Shown one piece after another: positions 42,484-50,782 of a stretch of DNA of 63,869 nucleotides. The notes under the pieces are model-generated. The model saw nothing but the letters and a program-made list of their open reading frames with translations. It ran no database searches and was not told the DNA's origin. The position numbers and the translations under genes were made by a program. This DNA comes from Holophagales bacterium (GTDB lineage Bacteria; Acidobacteriota; Thermoanaerobaculia; Multivoradales; Multivoraceae), in assembly GCA_009837085.1 (NCBI GenBank), contig VXUF01000126.1, positions 1 to 63,869 on the forward strand, read 5' to 3'. The number at the start of each line of letters is the position of its first letter. Position 1 is the first letter of the stretch.

Positions 42484-43917
42484 TCAGTAGACCGCCGTCT
42501 CCGGGTAGAACGCGTACCAGCCGAACCAGAACGCCGCGTGGCCGGGAACCCGCGGCAGGAGATCGCCGTCCCCGTCGGGGGCGAGACCTTCCTCCGCGAT
42601 CCACCAGGTCGTTCCGTCCGCGGCGCGGAGCGTTCGGAGCGGGCCCTCGCCGGGGGTGGCGAAGGTAAGCCCGGCGCGCTCGTAGGCGCGCACGGCGTCA
42701 CTCGCCGGGTCGAGGACGAGGACGATGTCGACGCCTCCCAGGGAGTCTTGTACCAGTCGCTCGGATCGCAGCTTCTCCAGGGGGTAGGCCTTGGCCCGCC
42801 CGTTGATCGTCAACGCGTAGATGCGTGCGTTTCGCTCCAGTGCGTCGCTCTGCCGCCACACCGGAAACTCGACGCCGGCCCGGGCCTGATCGGCGGCGCC
42901 CTCCACGTAGCGGTAGCCGGTTCGCTGAGCCGCGGCCGGGTCCGGGCGCATGATGCTGGTGTCCGGGTAGCGCTCCCGCCAGACCTCCCAACGGGTAAGG
43001 GTCATCGGCAGCATCCGGAGTTGAGCGCCCTCTTCGGCGCGCTCACCGACCACGGCTTCGCCGGTCAGATTGCTCCACAGACTGAGGGTCGCGCGGTCGA
43101 ACATCAGTTTGTTGGAACGGTAGAGCAGGCCCGAGGTGCCGAACATCAAGCGTTTGCCGTCCTCGTCGACGGCGGAGTAGAGGATTCCTGAACCGCACAG
43201 TGTGCAGAACGAGAGGGTTACGGGCTGGCCGCCGACCGTGTCGTTCAGCAGTTCGTGCCAACTGAGCACCTTGACCGGGTACGCCCGCCGCTCGCCGCCC
43301 AGGCTGACGCCGAACACGGTGTCCGTGTCCCGCATGAAGCGTGCGAGGTCGGCCGGCACCGACTCCGGATCGTCGATGGCCGGGATGCCGTCCAGGCGCA
43401 CGCCGCCGGACTGGACTTCCTGCAGCCTCAGCCGGACCGTAGCGGTCGGGCTGAGAATCCGTTCGTAGACGGGGTCGATGCGCGAGAACATCTCCCCTTT
43501 CCACGCGATGTAGCCGGGCGGCGGCTGGAGGTCCTGGCGTCCGCCGACGTACAGGAACCAGTCCCGGTAGCGGCTGCCGAGCTGTTCTCCAGACAGTTGT
43601 TCAAGGAGCTGAAGCGCATCGGGGCGGGCCTCGCGGGGTGCAAAGAAGTACGCGTCGACGAGGGGGATCAGCGTGGCCGGATCGCCCTTGCCCAGTACCG
43701 TGGCAGCTTTGCGCCTTACCTTCGGCTTGTTGGAGATGAGACGACGGAGACGGTCGTACACGGGGCCGTCGGCGTGACCGGGCGCCAGCGTGGGATACGC
43801 CGGCGTTACCGCCGGTGGCTCTTCCGAGTCCCGAATCTGCGCTGGAACTTCCGCCGGGCCGATCAGCCCCAGCCAGGCGAGCATGGCCGCCGTGCGGATG
43901 AGGACGTTGGGTGTCAT
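42484..43917 (-). CDS. DUF3179 domain protein, exported
   Basis: A 477-residue protein with an N-terminal signal peptide ([21 protein letters not shown]). A helical region precedes a DUF3179 domain (about 190-470) with [20 protein letters not shown] and the hallmark [13 protein letters not shown], whose two cysteines are conserved, then [19 protein letters not shown] and [12 protein letters not shown]. The function of DUF3179 is unknown. AGGACC lies near the ATG, and a reverse-strand TACTAT box (43937-43942) is 19 nt upstream. Divergent from the CARDB-like gene; its end converges on the second metzincin gene. Confidence 0.85.
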   Translation of the reverse strand: MTPNVLIRTAAMLAWLGLIGPAEVPAQIRDSEEPPAVTPAYPTLAPGHADGPVYDRLRRLISNKPKVRRKAATVLGKGDPATLIPLVDAYFFAPREARPDALQLLEQLSGEQLGSRYRDWFLYVGGRQDLQPPPGYIAWKGEMFSRIDPVYERILSPTATVRLRLQEVQSGGVRLDGIPAIDDPESVPADLARFMRDTDTVFGVSLGGERRAYPVKVLSWHELLNDTVGGQPVTLSFCTLCGSGILYSAVDEDGKRLMFGTSGLLYRSNKLMFDRATLSLWSNLTGEAVVGERAEEGAQLRMLPMTLTRWEVWRERYPDTSIMRPDPAAAQRTGYRYVEGAADQARAGVEFPVWRQSDALERNARIYALTINGRAKAYPLEKLRSERLVQDSLGGVDIVLVLDPASDAVRAYERAGLTFATPGEGPLRTLRAADGTTWWIAEEGLAPDGDGDLLPRVPGHAAFWFGWYAFYPETAVY

Positions 43918-43936
43918 GGTCCTGGGTTCACCGTCG

Positions 43937-43943
43937 ATAGTAT
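43937..43943. promoter_or_regulatory. Overlapping divergent -10 boxes
   Basis: ATAGTAT holds TACTAT on the reverse strand, for the DUF3179 gene, and TAGTAT on the forward strand, ending 7 nt before the GTG at 43951. The second overlapping pair of this kind in the window. Confidence 0.45.
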
Positions 43944-43950
43944 GCATGCC

Positions 43951-44496
43951 GTGCTGAACGTTGGCCCCGCGGCTGGAACTTCCGGATCCAGGATCAGGTC
44001 ACGATTCGGGCCCGCGGGGTCAGCCGTCGTCATCGCGTCGTTGCTGGCTGGACAGGTTGCCGTCAAGGCGCTGTCAGCCGAAGGGCCTGAAGTCGTGATC
44101 GAGGGTATCGAGGTGACCCCGGCCTCACCCGGCGCGGAGACCCTGTGCCGGCTCCGGGCCACGGTCAGCAATGGCGGCAGTCGGGCCGTCTACAGCTTCG
44201 GGTTCGACGTGGAGCTGAACGGGCAGCCCTTGCCGGTGTACGAGAACCAGCTCTTCCTGCAGGTGATCGAAGCGGGTGAATCGGAGCAGATCGCGCTTTA
44301 CAACTTCTGGACGTCCGAGAGCGGCCGTCCGGCGCCCGCGGACGGCAGAGTCGAGGTGCTCGTGCGCCTGCGCGAGGCGCGCTGGGTAGAGGTGTCCGAG
44401 GTCGAGGAGGACGGCGAGACGGTCGAAGTCTGGACCCCGGTCGGCGACGTTGCCGGTCTGCCGCAGACGGTCAGTGTGACGCTCGAACTGAAGTGA
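43951..44496 (+). CDS. Exported protein with CARDB/Ig-like fold
   Basis: A 181-residue hypothetical protein. A hydrophobic N-terminal segment ([19 protein letters not shown]) suggests a signal peptide or anchor. The remainder is beta-rich with an invasin/CARDB-like pattern: [46 protein letters not shown] binding or adhesion role is inferred only from the fold. GTG 43951 is preferred because TAGTAT ends 7 nt before it; an ATG at 43942 overlaps that box. Its TGA overlaps the next gene's GTG (GTGA). Confidence 0.6.
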   Translation: MLNVGPAAGTSGSRIRSRFGPAGSAVVIASLLAGQVAVKALSAEGPEVVIEGIEVTPASPGAETLCRLRATVSNGGSRAVYSFGFDVELNGQPLPVYENQLFLQVIEAGESEQIALYNFWTSESGRPAPADGRVEVLVRLREARWVEVSEVEEDGETVEVWTPVGDVAGLPQTVSVTLELK

Positions 44497-46685
44497 ACTC
44501 TCTTCGCGCCCTGGTGCCGCGGCTTGGGGGTGTCGCGGCCGCGGCCGTGTTGGCCTGTAGTCCCTCGCCCTCACCCGAGCCGCGAAGGGCCGGCAATGCG
44601 GTTCGGCCGCCGGTCGTCCTGATCTCGATCGACACCCTGCGCTCCGATCGGCTGCCGGCTTACGGCTACGAGGGTGTCGAGACACCGGCGATCGACCGGT
44701 TGGCCGGCGACGGTGTGCTGTTCGAGCGGGCCTACTCGCACGTCAACGTGACTCTGCCGTCCCACGCGAGCATCTTCACCGGCCTGCTCCCTTCTGACCA
44801 CGGTGTCCGCGACAACGCGGGCTACCGACTGGACGAGGCGATCCCGACGTTGGCGGCGGAACTCGACCGCCACGGGTATGCGACCGGCGGTTTCGTGTCG
44901 TCGTACGTGCTCCGTTCCGGGACGGGAATCGGTCGTGGATTCGAGGTGTACGACGACGGTGTGGGCTTCGAGACGGGCCGGCAATTGGGGCAGATCCAAC
45001 GAGCCGGGGCGGACACGCTTGCCGCGGCCTCGGAGTGGCTGCCCGGCGTGGCGGACGAGCCGTTCTTTCTCTTTCTGCATCTGTACGAGCCGCATGCTCC
45101 CTACGAGCCTCCGCCGCCGTTCGCCGACCGCTACGGCAATCCGTACGACGGCGAAGTGGCGGCCGCGGACGCGGTGGTCGGCGAGCTGATCCGGCGCCTG
45201 GAAGAGCTGGGCGTGTACGAGGACGCCCTGGTCGTCCTGCTCTCCGATCACGGCGAGGGCCTGATGGACCACGGCGAGATGGATCACCTGATCCTCATCT
45301 ACCGGGAAGTGCTCCAGGTGCCCCTGATCGTCAAGCTGCCCCGGGGGGAACGTGCCGGGGAACGGATTGCGGCCAACGCGCAACTCAGCGACGTGGCGCC
45401 GGCGGTCTACTCGGTTCTTGGCCTGGAGCCACCGGCGGGGCTGGCCGGCGTCGACCTGCTTGGTCTGGACGAGGAGCTGGCCGGCGCGCCGCCCCGGCAG
45501 ATCGTGTCCGAAAGCGTCTATCCGCGGATCCACTTCGGCTGGAGCGAACTCACGTCGATCGTCGAGCGAGACCTGCACTTCATCGATTCGCCCGATCCGG
45601 AGCTGTTCAGGCTGTCGGAGGATCCGCAGGAGCGGAACAACGTCATCCAGGAGGAACGCGCCGCGGCCCGCCGGTTTCGGGCGGCTCTGGCGGGAATCGA
45701 TCGGACGCTGACATCTCCGGTCGAGGACGATCCCGAGATCAGGCAGCGGCTCGAATCACTCGGTTACCTCTCCGGCGGGGCGGGTGCCGTGGAAGGGCCA
45801 CTCCCGGATCCAAAGAGCCGTATCGGAATCGTTGCTGATCTGGGGCGGGCTTCGCGCCTGATCGGCAGCGGCGACCTGACGGAGGCCGAGGCGATGCTGC
45901 AGGCCGTTCTCCAGCGGGAGCCACAGCTCGTCCTCGCCTGGCAGCAGTTGGGCGATGTCCTGGAGCGGCGTGAGCGACCGGGGCAGGCGCTGGAGGCTTA
46001 CCGCAGAGCGTTCGAGGTCTCCGCCGGCGCCGCGGCCAGCGCCGGGCTCAAGGTGGCGGAGCTGCTGCTGCTCGAGGGCCGTGTCTCCGAGGCGCGGGAG
46101 CACGCGCTGGCGGTCGTGGAGCGGGCGCCCATGGCGAACGACGTGCTTGCCCAGGCGGCCCTGTTCGAGAACGACCTGGCGGCGGCCGAGGAGTACCTGC
46201 AGCTGGCCATTGCCGCGCGGGGCCCCCAGGTGGCGCCCCTGATCACGAAGCTGGCCTGGCTGAACAGACAGGATCGCTTTGAGGAGACGGCGACCCTGAG
46301 CGACGAGGTGCTGGCGGAGTTCGGCGAGCGCAGCGACCGTGGAGTCCTTGGTCACCTGTACCTCTACCGCGGTACCGCGCTGGCCGCGCTGGGCCGTGAA
46401 TCAGAAGCCGACAGGGCCTACCGGGAGGCGATCGCTCTGCGGCCCGAACTCCTCGGGGCGTACTCCTCGCTGGCCTTCCTGCAGGCGCTCACTGGTCGTG
46501 GTGCCGAGGTCGGGCGAACCCTGCAGGAGATGGTGACGGTCAACCCGAATCCCGGGGCGTATGCCGAGGCGGTGCGCGCGCTGCGGGCGATGAACGACCC
46601 GCGCTCGGCGGACGGCGTTCTCGGTGAGGCCCTGCGGCGGTGGCCGGAGGCGGAGGAACTGCGGCTGCTCGTCGGCTCGCGCTGA
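44493..46685 (+). CDS. Sulfatase-like hydrolase lipoprotein with TPR repeats
   Basis: A 730-residue protein: lipoprotein signal (AAAVLACSPSPSPEP), a sulfatase-fold domain (about 38-430) and TPR repeats (about 445-725). Metal-binding motifs are LISIDTLRSDRL and LLSDHGEGLMDHGEMDH. At the place of the Cys/Ser-x-Pro-x-Arg signature stands V-T87-L-P-S-H, so formylglycine cannot form; Thr87 would be the nucleophile, as in phosphodiesterases of the alkaline phosphatase superfamily. A phosphoester or phosphotransfer substrate is therefore more likely than a sulfate ester (inference). Paralogue at 58856. Confidence 0.83.
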   Translation: MNSLRALVPRLGGVAAAAVLACSPSPSPEPRRAGNAVRPPVVLISIDTLRSDRLPAYGYEGVETPAIDRLAGDGVLFERAYSHVNVTLPSHASIFTGLLPSDHGVRDNAGYRLDEAIPTLAAELDRHGYATGGFVSSYVLRSGTGIGRGFEVYDDGVGFETGRQLGQIQRAGADTLAAASEWLPGVADEPFFLFLHLYEPHAPYEPPPPFADRYGNPYDGEVAAADAVVGELIRRLEELGVYEDALVVLLSDHGEGLMDHGEMDHLILIYREVLQVPLIVKLPRGERAGERIAANAQLSDVAPAVYSVLGLEPPAGLAGVDLLGLDEELAGAPPRQIVSESVYPRIHFGWSELTSIVERDLHFIDSPDPELFRLSEDPQERNNVIQEERAAARRFRAALAGIDRTLTSPVEDDPEIRQRLESLGYLSGGAGAVEGPLPDPKSRIGIVADLGRASRLIGSGDLTEAEAMLQAVLQREPQLVLAWQQLGDVLERRERPGQALEAYRRAFEVSAGAAASAGLKVAELLLLEGRVSEAREHALAVVERAPMANDVLAQAALFENDLAAAEEYLQLAIAARGPQVAPLITKLAWLNRQDRFEETATLSDEVLAEFGERSDRGVLGHLYLYRGTALAALGRESEADRAYREAIALRPELLGAYSSLAFLQALTGRGAEVGRTLQEMVTVNPNPGAYAEAVRALRAMNDPRSADGVLGEALRRWPEAEELRLLVGSR

Positions 46686-46687
46686 GT

Positions 46688-46693
46688 TAGTCT
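46688..46693 (+). promoter_or_regulatory. Leaderless -10 box of the first VWFA-family gene
   Basis: TAGTCT with 6 nt to the ATG at 46700; no Shine-Dalgarno sequence. Pattern-based prediction. Confidence 0.5.
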
Positions 46694-46699
46694 GTGCTC

Positions 46700-48508
46700 A
46701 TGGTCGTAGCGATGCGTACCGCGGTTCTCGCCTCCTCGCTGCTGGCCGGCTTTCCCGCGATCGCCCAGCAGGAAGGCGTCCGTGGACCGTCCGGCCCCGG
46801 TTTCACCGAGACAGTCGATGTGCGGGTGGTCAACATCGACGTCTACGTCACCGGCGCGGATGGCCGGCCGGTGCGCGGTCTCGGACCCGACGATTTCGAA
46901 CTCCGGGTGGACGGCAGACCGGTCCCGATCAGCAACTTCTACGCCGTGGAGTTGCGGGACGACGATCTCTTCGTGCGCCGCGGAGGAGAGGTCGAGGCCC
47001 GGCCGCTGGCGCCGACGTCGGCGGCGGACCCGCGCGCGGTGGACGGACTTCGCCCGGAGCCTTCGGCTATTCCACCGGAGCAGGCTCTCCACGTCGCGTT
47101 CTACATCGACAACTTCAATCTCACGCCGTTCAATCGCAACCGCGTCATGCGGGAGTTGCGAGCCTTCATTCGCGAACAGTTGCGTCCTGAGGACCAGGTC
47201 ATGCTCGCGACTTCCGATCCCGGGCTCAACCTGCGCATGCCGTTCACGAACGACCGGGACCGCTTGAATCGGGCACTGCTCGAACTGGAGGAGGTTTCCG
47301 CGCAGAGGATTCACAGGAACAACGAGCGCCGTGACCTGATCGGCAACATCAACGACGTCAACAACGAGATCACCCGGGAGGATCGGCCCGAAGTCGTCGA
47401 CGCGATCCGGGGCGGCCAGTCGATTGGCGGCGGCGCCAACTACGCGCGAAACCAGCTGATGGCCTACGCGGGCTCCGTCCGCAATGACACGAACCTGTCG
47501 ATCAACGCGTTGTCCCGGGTGGTCGAGCACCTTTCCGCGGCTCCAGGTCGGAAGGCGCTCGTCTACGTCGCCGACGGGATTCCGATGATCGCGGCTGAGG
47601 ACATTTTCTACTTCGTCGAGCAGCTCTACGAGAGGTCGGTCTCGCTGATAGAGATGACGGAGTACGACCTGTCACGGCGCTTCCAGCAGCTTGCAGCGGG
47701 AGCGAACGCGAACCGCACGAGCTTCTACACGATCGATGCCCGCGGTTTGACCGTCCTGTCCCAGAGCACGGTCGCCGGCCAGGTGGCTGGGGCGCCGGGC
47801 CAGGCGTCGCTGATCGACCAGATCCAGGTCACGAACCTGCAGGCGCCGCTGCAGCTCATGGCGGAAGAAACCGGAGGACGCTCGGTGGTCAACGCGAACC
47901 GGGTGATGCCCGACCTGCTCAAGATCGCGGACGACTTCCGCAACTACTACTCCCTGGGCTACATGCCGACAACCGCCGACACGGGCCGCTACCACAGGGT
48001 CGACGTTCGCTGGAAGGACAGACCCAGGGGCGCTTCGGTGCGCTTTCGCAAGGGCTATCGGTCGAAGACGGTCGAGTCGCAGATGATCGAGGGGACCAAG
48101 TCCGCGCTGACCCTGAACATGCAGACGAACCCGCTTGGCGTTCAGGTGGACAGCCTGCCGGCGAAGCGACGCGCGGACGGGAACTTCGACGTGCCGGTGG
48201 TGATCGCCGTACCGTGGAAGGAACTCGCGCTGATTCCGCGCGAGGGGGCCCGCCACGGTCGCATCCAGCTATGGCTTGCGGCCAAGGACGAGCAGGGCCG
48301 GGCCACGGAACCGCAACTGACGGAACTGACGATCGCCGTCCCGGAGGATCGGGTGTCGGAGATCGAGAACGGCTCGTGGCGCTACGGTGTCGAGGTCACG
48401 ATGGAGGCCGGCTACCACGACCTCGGCGTCGGGCTGCGTGACGACATCGGTGGCCGGCAGGCGTTCCTGCGTGGCGGTATCGACGTCGGGGCCAGCGCCG
48501 GCAGGTAG
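46700..48508 (+). CDS. VWFA-related acidobacterial-domain protein (TIGR03436 type), 1
   Basis: A 602-residue secreted protein with a signal peptide (VLASSLLAGFPAIAQ). The family's N-terminal strand block is visible (VDVRVVNIDVYVTGADGRPV, LGPDDFELRVDGRPV), then a von Willebrand A-like domain (about 130-415; LHVAFYIDNFNLTPF, KALVYVADGIPMI, MAEETGGRSVVN, YYSLGYMP, VRFRKGYRSK). The MIDAS motif DxSxS is replaced by D137-N-F-N-L, so metal-dependent adhesion is doubtful. An Asn/Arg-rich insertion (about 195-245) is unusual. ATG 46700 follows the -10 box; ATG 46712 is possible. It converges on two further family members. Confidence 0.87.
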   Translation: MVVAMRTAVLASSLLAGFPAIAQQEGVRGPSGPGFTETVDVRVVNIDVYVTGADGRPVRGLGPDDFELRVDGRPVPISNFYAVELRDDDLFVRRGGEVEARPLAPTSAADPRAVDGLRPEPSAIPPEQALHVAFYIDNFNLTPFNRNRVMRELRAFIREQLRPEDQVMLATSDPGLNLRMPFTNDRDRLNRALLELEEVSAQRIHRNNERRDLIGNINDVNNEITREDRPEVVDAIRGGQSIGGGANYARNQLMAYAGSVRNDTNLSINALSRVVEHLSAAPGRKALVYVADGIPMIAAEDIFYFVEQLYERSVSLIEMTEYDLSRRFQQLAAGANANRTSFYTIDARGLTVLSQSTVAGQVAGAPGQASLIDQIQVTNLQAPLQLMAEETGGRSVVNANRVMPDLLKIADDFRNYYSLGYMPTTADTGRYHRVDVRWKDRPRGASVRFRKGYRSKTVESQMIEGTKSALTLNMQTNPLGVQVDSLPAKRRADGNFDVPVVIAVPWKELALIPREGARHGRIQLWLAAKDEQGRATEPQLTELTIAVPEDRVSEIENGSWRYGVEVTMEAGYHDLGVGLRDDIGGRQAFLRGGIDVGASAGR

Positions 48509-48539
48509 CCAGGGCAACCGCTTTCGGATCCTGTCGCCG

Positions 48540-50720
48540 CTAGAGCACGCGGATCGTCGTCGAGGAGGAGAGCTCCTGGCTCGCCTGATCGGTGACCACG
48601 ACGGACAGCGTGTAGTCGCCGGCGGAGAGCTTCTTGCCGGCGATGAACACACCGGAGAGTTGGGACAGGCCCGCTCCGGCCTGAGCCCCTGGGGCGAGCA
48701 CGATCTCGCCGCCATCGGCTACCTGTTGGCCGTTCGAGTCGAAGACCTGAGTCCGCACGGAAACGGGCCCGGTGCCGAGGTTCATGCCGACCAGGCTGAT
48801 CGGCGTCTCCCCGCCGGCGATCACCTCGGGTCTGGCCGCCGGAATGAAGGGTTCGCCGCTGCGCAGGAAGGGGAACGCGACGTCGCGGCGCTGCTCGGAC
48901 TCCTCCTCGCGGAGGAGGACCCACTTGCCGGGCTGTTCCGGGAAGAAGGGCGGCTGCAGGGCCGGCGTCGATCCGGGCACCTGGAGTACGGAGGTGCTCA
49001 GCGCCCTGCGGCCGGTCGCGTCGTTGCGGAGCAGGACTCGTACCGAGTACTCGCCCGGGTCGAGGTCGAAGTGCCCCCAGTACTTCAGACCGGTCTGGCG
49101 CAGAGCGGGACCCGCCTGCGCGGCGTCCAGACCCATCGCCCGGACGAAGAAGTCGCGGACGATGCCGTGCTCGTCCAGAGCGTAGGCGTAGATCTGCAGG
49201 GGCAGGGTGCCGCCCTGCAAGCCTGCCAGCAGATCCTCGCCCCGGGCCTCGATCAGCACGGGCGCGTAGGCCTTGCCGCTGTCGGCGGCAAAGCCCGCGC
49301 TGAGCACCGTCGTGTCGATGTCCCCCGCATCGACGCCTCCCATCACCTGTTGCGCGGAGCTCATGGCCCGTTCAAAGGGACTGGTCTCCGCGTAGGGCTT
49401 CGGGGCGTAGTAGCCGGGCCGGTGAACGACCCTGGTTCCGCGGGGGGCGTCCTTGATCCGCACCCGTAGCCTGTTGAACTTGCCGTCGTACTTCAGGTTG
49501 CTGGGCTGGAACGCGAGCAGGTAGGTAACGCTCGTCCGCTCCAGCACCTCGGACATGGCGTCGCCCAGGTTGCCGAAGTTGGCGAACATCTCGCCGCCGG
49601 TGTCGTTGGCCATCATGAACAGGGAGGCCCGGTTGCTCTGACCCTCGGTCTGGACTTCGCCGCTGACGTCGACGGCCTGGATCGTGCAGTTCGCTTCGCG
49701 GAACAGGCTGAGCATCCGGTTCATCGTGTTCTGGGCCGAACTGCTGCCGAACAGCTCCTCGTTGTCGACTTCCCAGGACCGCCCGCTGGTCACGGCGTCC
49801 TGTCTCTCCAGGATGTCAGCCTGCTCCCTGCCCGTCATGCCCTGCTGGCCCACCAGGATCGAGGAGTCGAAACCCTCGGACAGGAAGACGACGTGTTTGC
49901 GGCCCTCCACCGACTGCATCCAGGCGGCCAGCTCGCCCATGCCGGCGGTGAGCGCGGCGACGTGGCTCGCTGCGCGGCCACGCTCTGCGGTGCCCTGCAG
50001 ATTCTGCAGTTCCCGCAGGGCCTGGGAGAGCAGTGAGTCCGCGTCGACGGCGGCGGCCGCTCCCGCGGCGCCGCCGAGATCGGAGTTGGTCGGCTGATTG
50101 CCGCCCAGATCTCCCACGACCAGGCCCAGCGGGTCGCGGATCGCCTCGCCGGTCTCGATCTTGCCCAGGCTCCGGATCGCCTGGCGGATCTGGCTGCGGT
50201 CCGAGGTGAAGCCCAGCACCAGTCGCGGTCTCGTGTCGTAGACGGCCAGCGCCACCAGGTCGGTGGGATGGAGTTCCGTCAGGACGAGGTCGGCTGCGGC
50301 CTGTTGAGCCCGGCCAACGGAGTCGGGGGTCGTGAAGAACAGATCGAACAGGAGCAGGAAGTGTCGCCTGGCTGCCGCCGGCACGGGTTCTTCCGTCGGC
50401 TTGCCCTCGAGGTTCGAGAGGTCGACGACATCGAATCCCGTGATCTCCACCTGCCGGCGGCCGTCGAAGAGTTCGAAGTCGTTCCGCGTCAGGCCGCGGA
50501 GCGGATCTCCGGAACTGCTTACCTGAACGGGGACCTCGACCACGGTGACCGTGGCCGTGTCGCTGAACTGGGCCTGCCGCTGGCGCCGGCCGCGCTGGGC
50601 GTCGGCGGCGGCGGCAAGGAGGAGCGCTCCGGTGCAGAGCAGCGCCGCCGCGGGACGGATGGCGCGGACTGCAGGCGCCGTGGTGGTGCAAGTCGGGGTC
50701 GTGAGCCGGCGGTCGTCCAT
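48540..50720 (-). CDS. VWFA-related acidobacterial-domain protein (TIGR03436 type), 2
   Basis: A 726-residue secreted protein with a signal peptide ending near AAAADAQ. It has the N-terminal VTVVEVPVQVSSSGDPLRGLTRNDFELFDG block, a VWA-like domain (about 118-430; FLLLFDLFFTTPDSVG, KHVVFLSEGFDSS, YLLAFQP, VVHRPGYYAP) and a beta-rich C-terminal half. The MIDAS position reads D126-L-F-F-T, so it is degenerate. AAGGAG lies 7 nt before the ATG, the pattern of an operon-internal gene. It is 62 bp downstream of family member 3 and shares the same architecture with it. Confidence 0.87.
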   Translation of the reverse strand: MDDRRLTTPTCTTTAPAVRAIRPAAALLCTGALLLAAAADAQRGRRQRQAQFSDTATVTVVEVPVQVSSSGDPLRGLTRNDFELFDGRRQVEITGFDVVDLSNLEGKPTEEPVPAAARRHFLLLFDLFFTTPDSVGRAQQAAADLVLTELHPTDLVALAVYDTRPRLVLGFTSDRSQIRQAIRSLGKIETGEAIRDPLGLVVGDLGGNQPTNSDLGGAAGAAAAVDADSLLSQALRELQNLQGTAERGRAASHVAALTAGMGELAAWMQSVEGRKHVVFLSEGFDSSILVGQQGMTGREQADILERQDAVTSGRSWEVDNEELFGSSSAQNTMNRMLSLFREANCTIQAVDVSGEVQTEGQSNRASLFMMANDTGGEMFANFGNLGDAMSEVLERTSVTYLLAFQPSNLKYDGKFNRLRVRIKDAPRGTRVVHRPGYYAPKPYAETSPFERAMSSAQQVMGGVDAGDIDTTVLSAGFAADSGKAYAPVLIEARGEDLLAGLQGGTLPLQIYAYALDEHGIVRDFFVRAMGLDAAQAGPALRQTGLKYWGHFDLDPGEYSVRVLLRNDATGRRALSTSVLQVPGSTPALQPPFFPEQPGKWVLLREEESEQRRDVAFPFLRSGEPFIPAARPEVIAGGETPISLVGMNLGTGPVSVRTQVFDSNGQQVADGGEIVLAPGAQAGAGLSQLSGVFIAGKKLSAGDYTLSVVVTDQASQELSSSTTIRVL

Positions 50721-50782
50721 TCCAGGGCTCCTTGAGTTTCGGCTGTGCGTGTGTCGAGGCGATCTTCCGGTTGCCGGCCGAG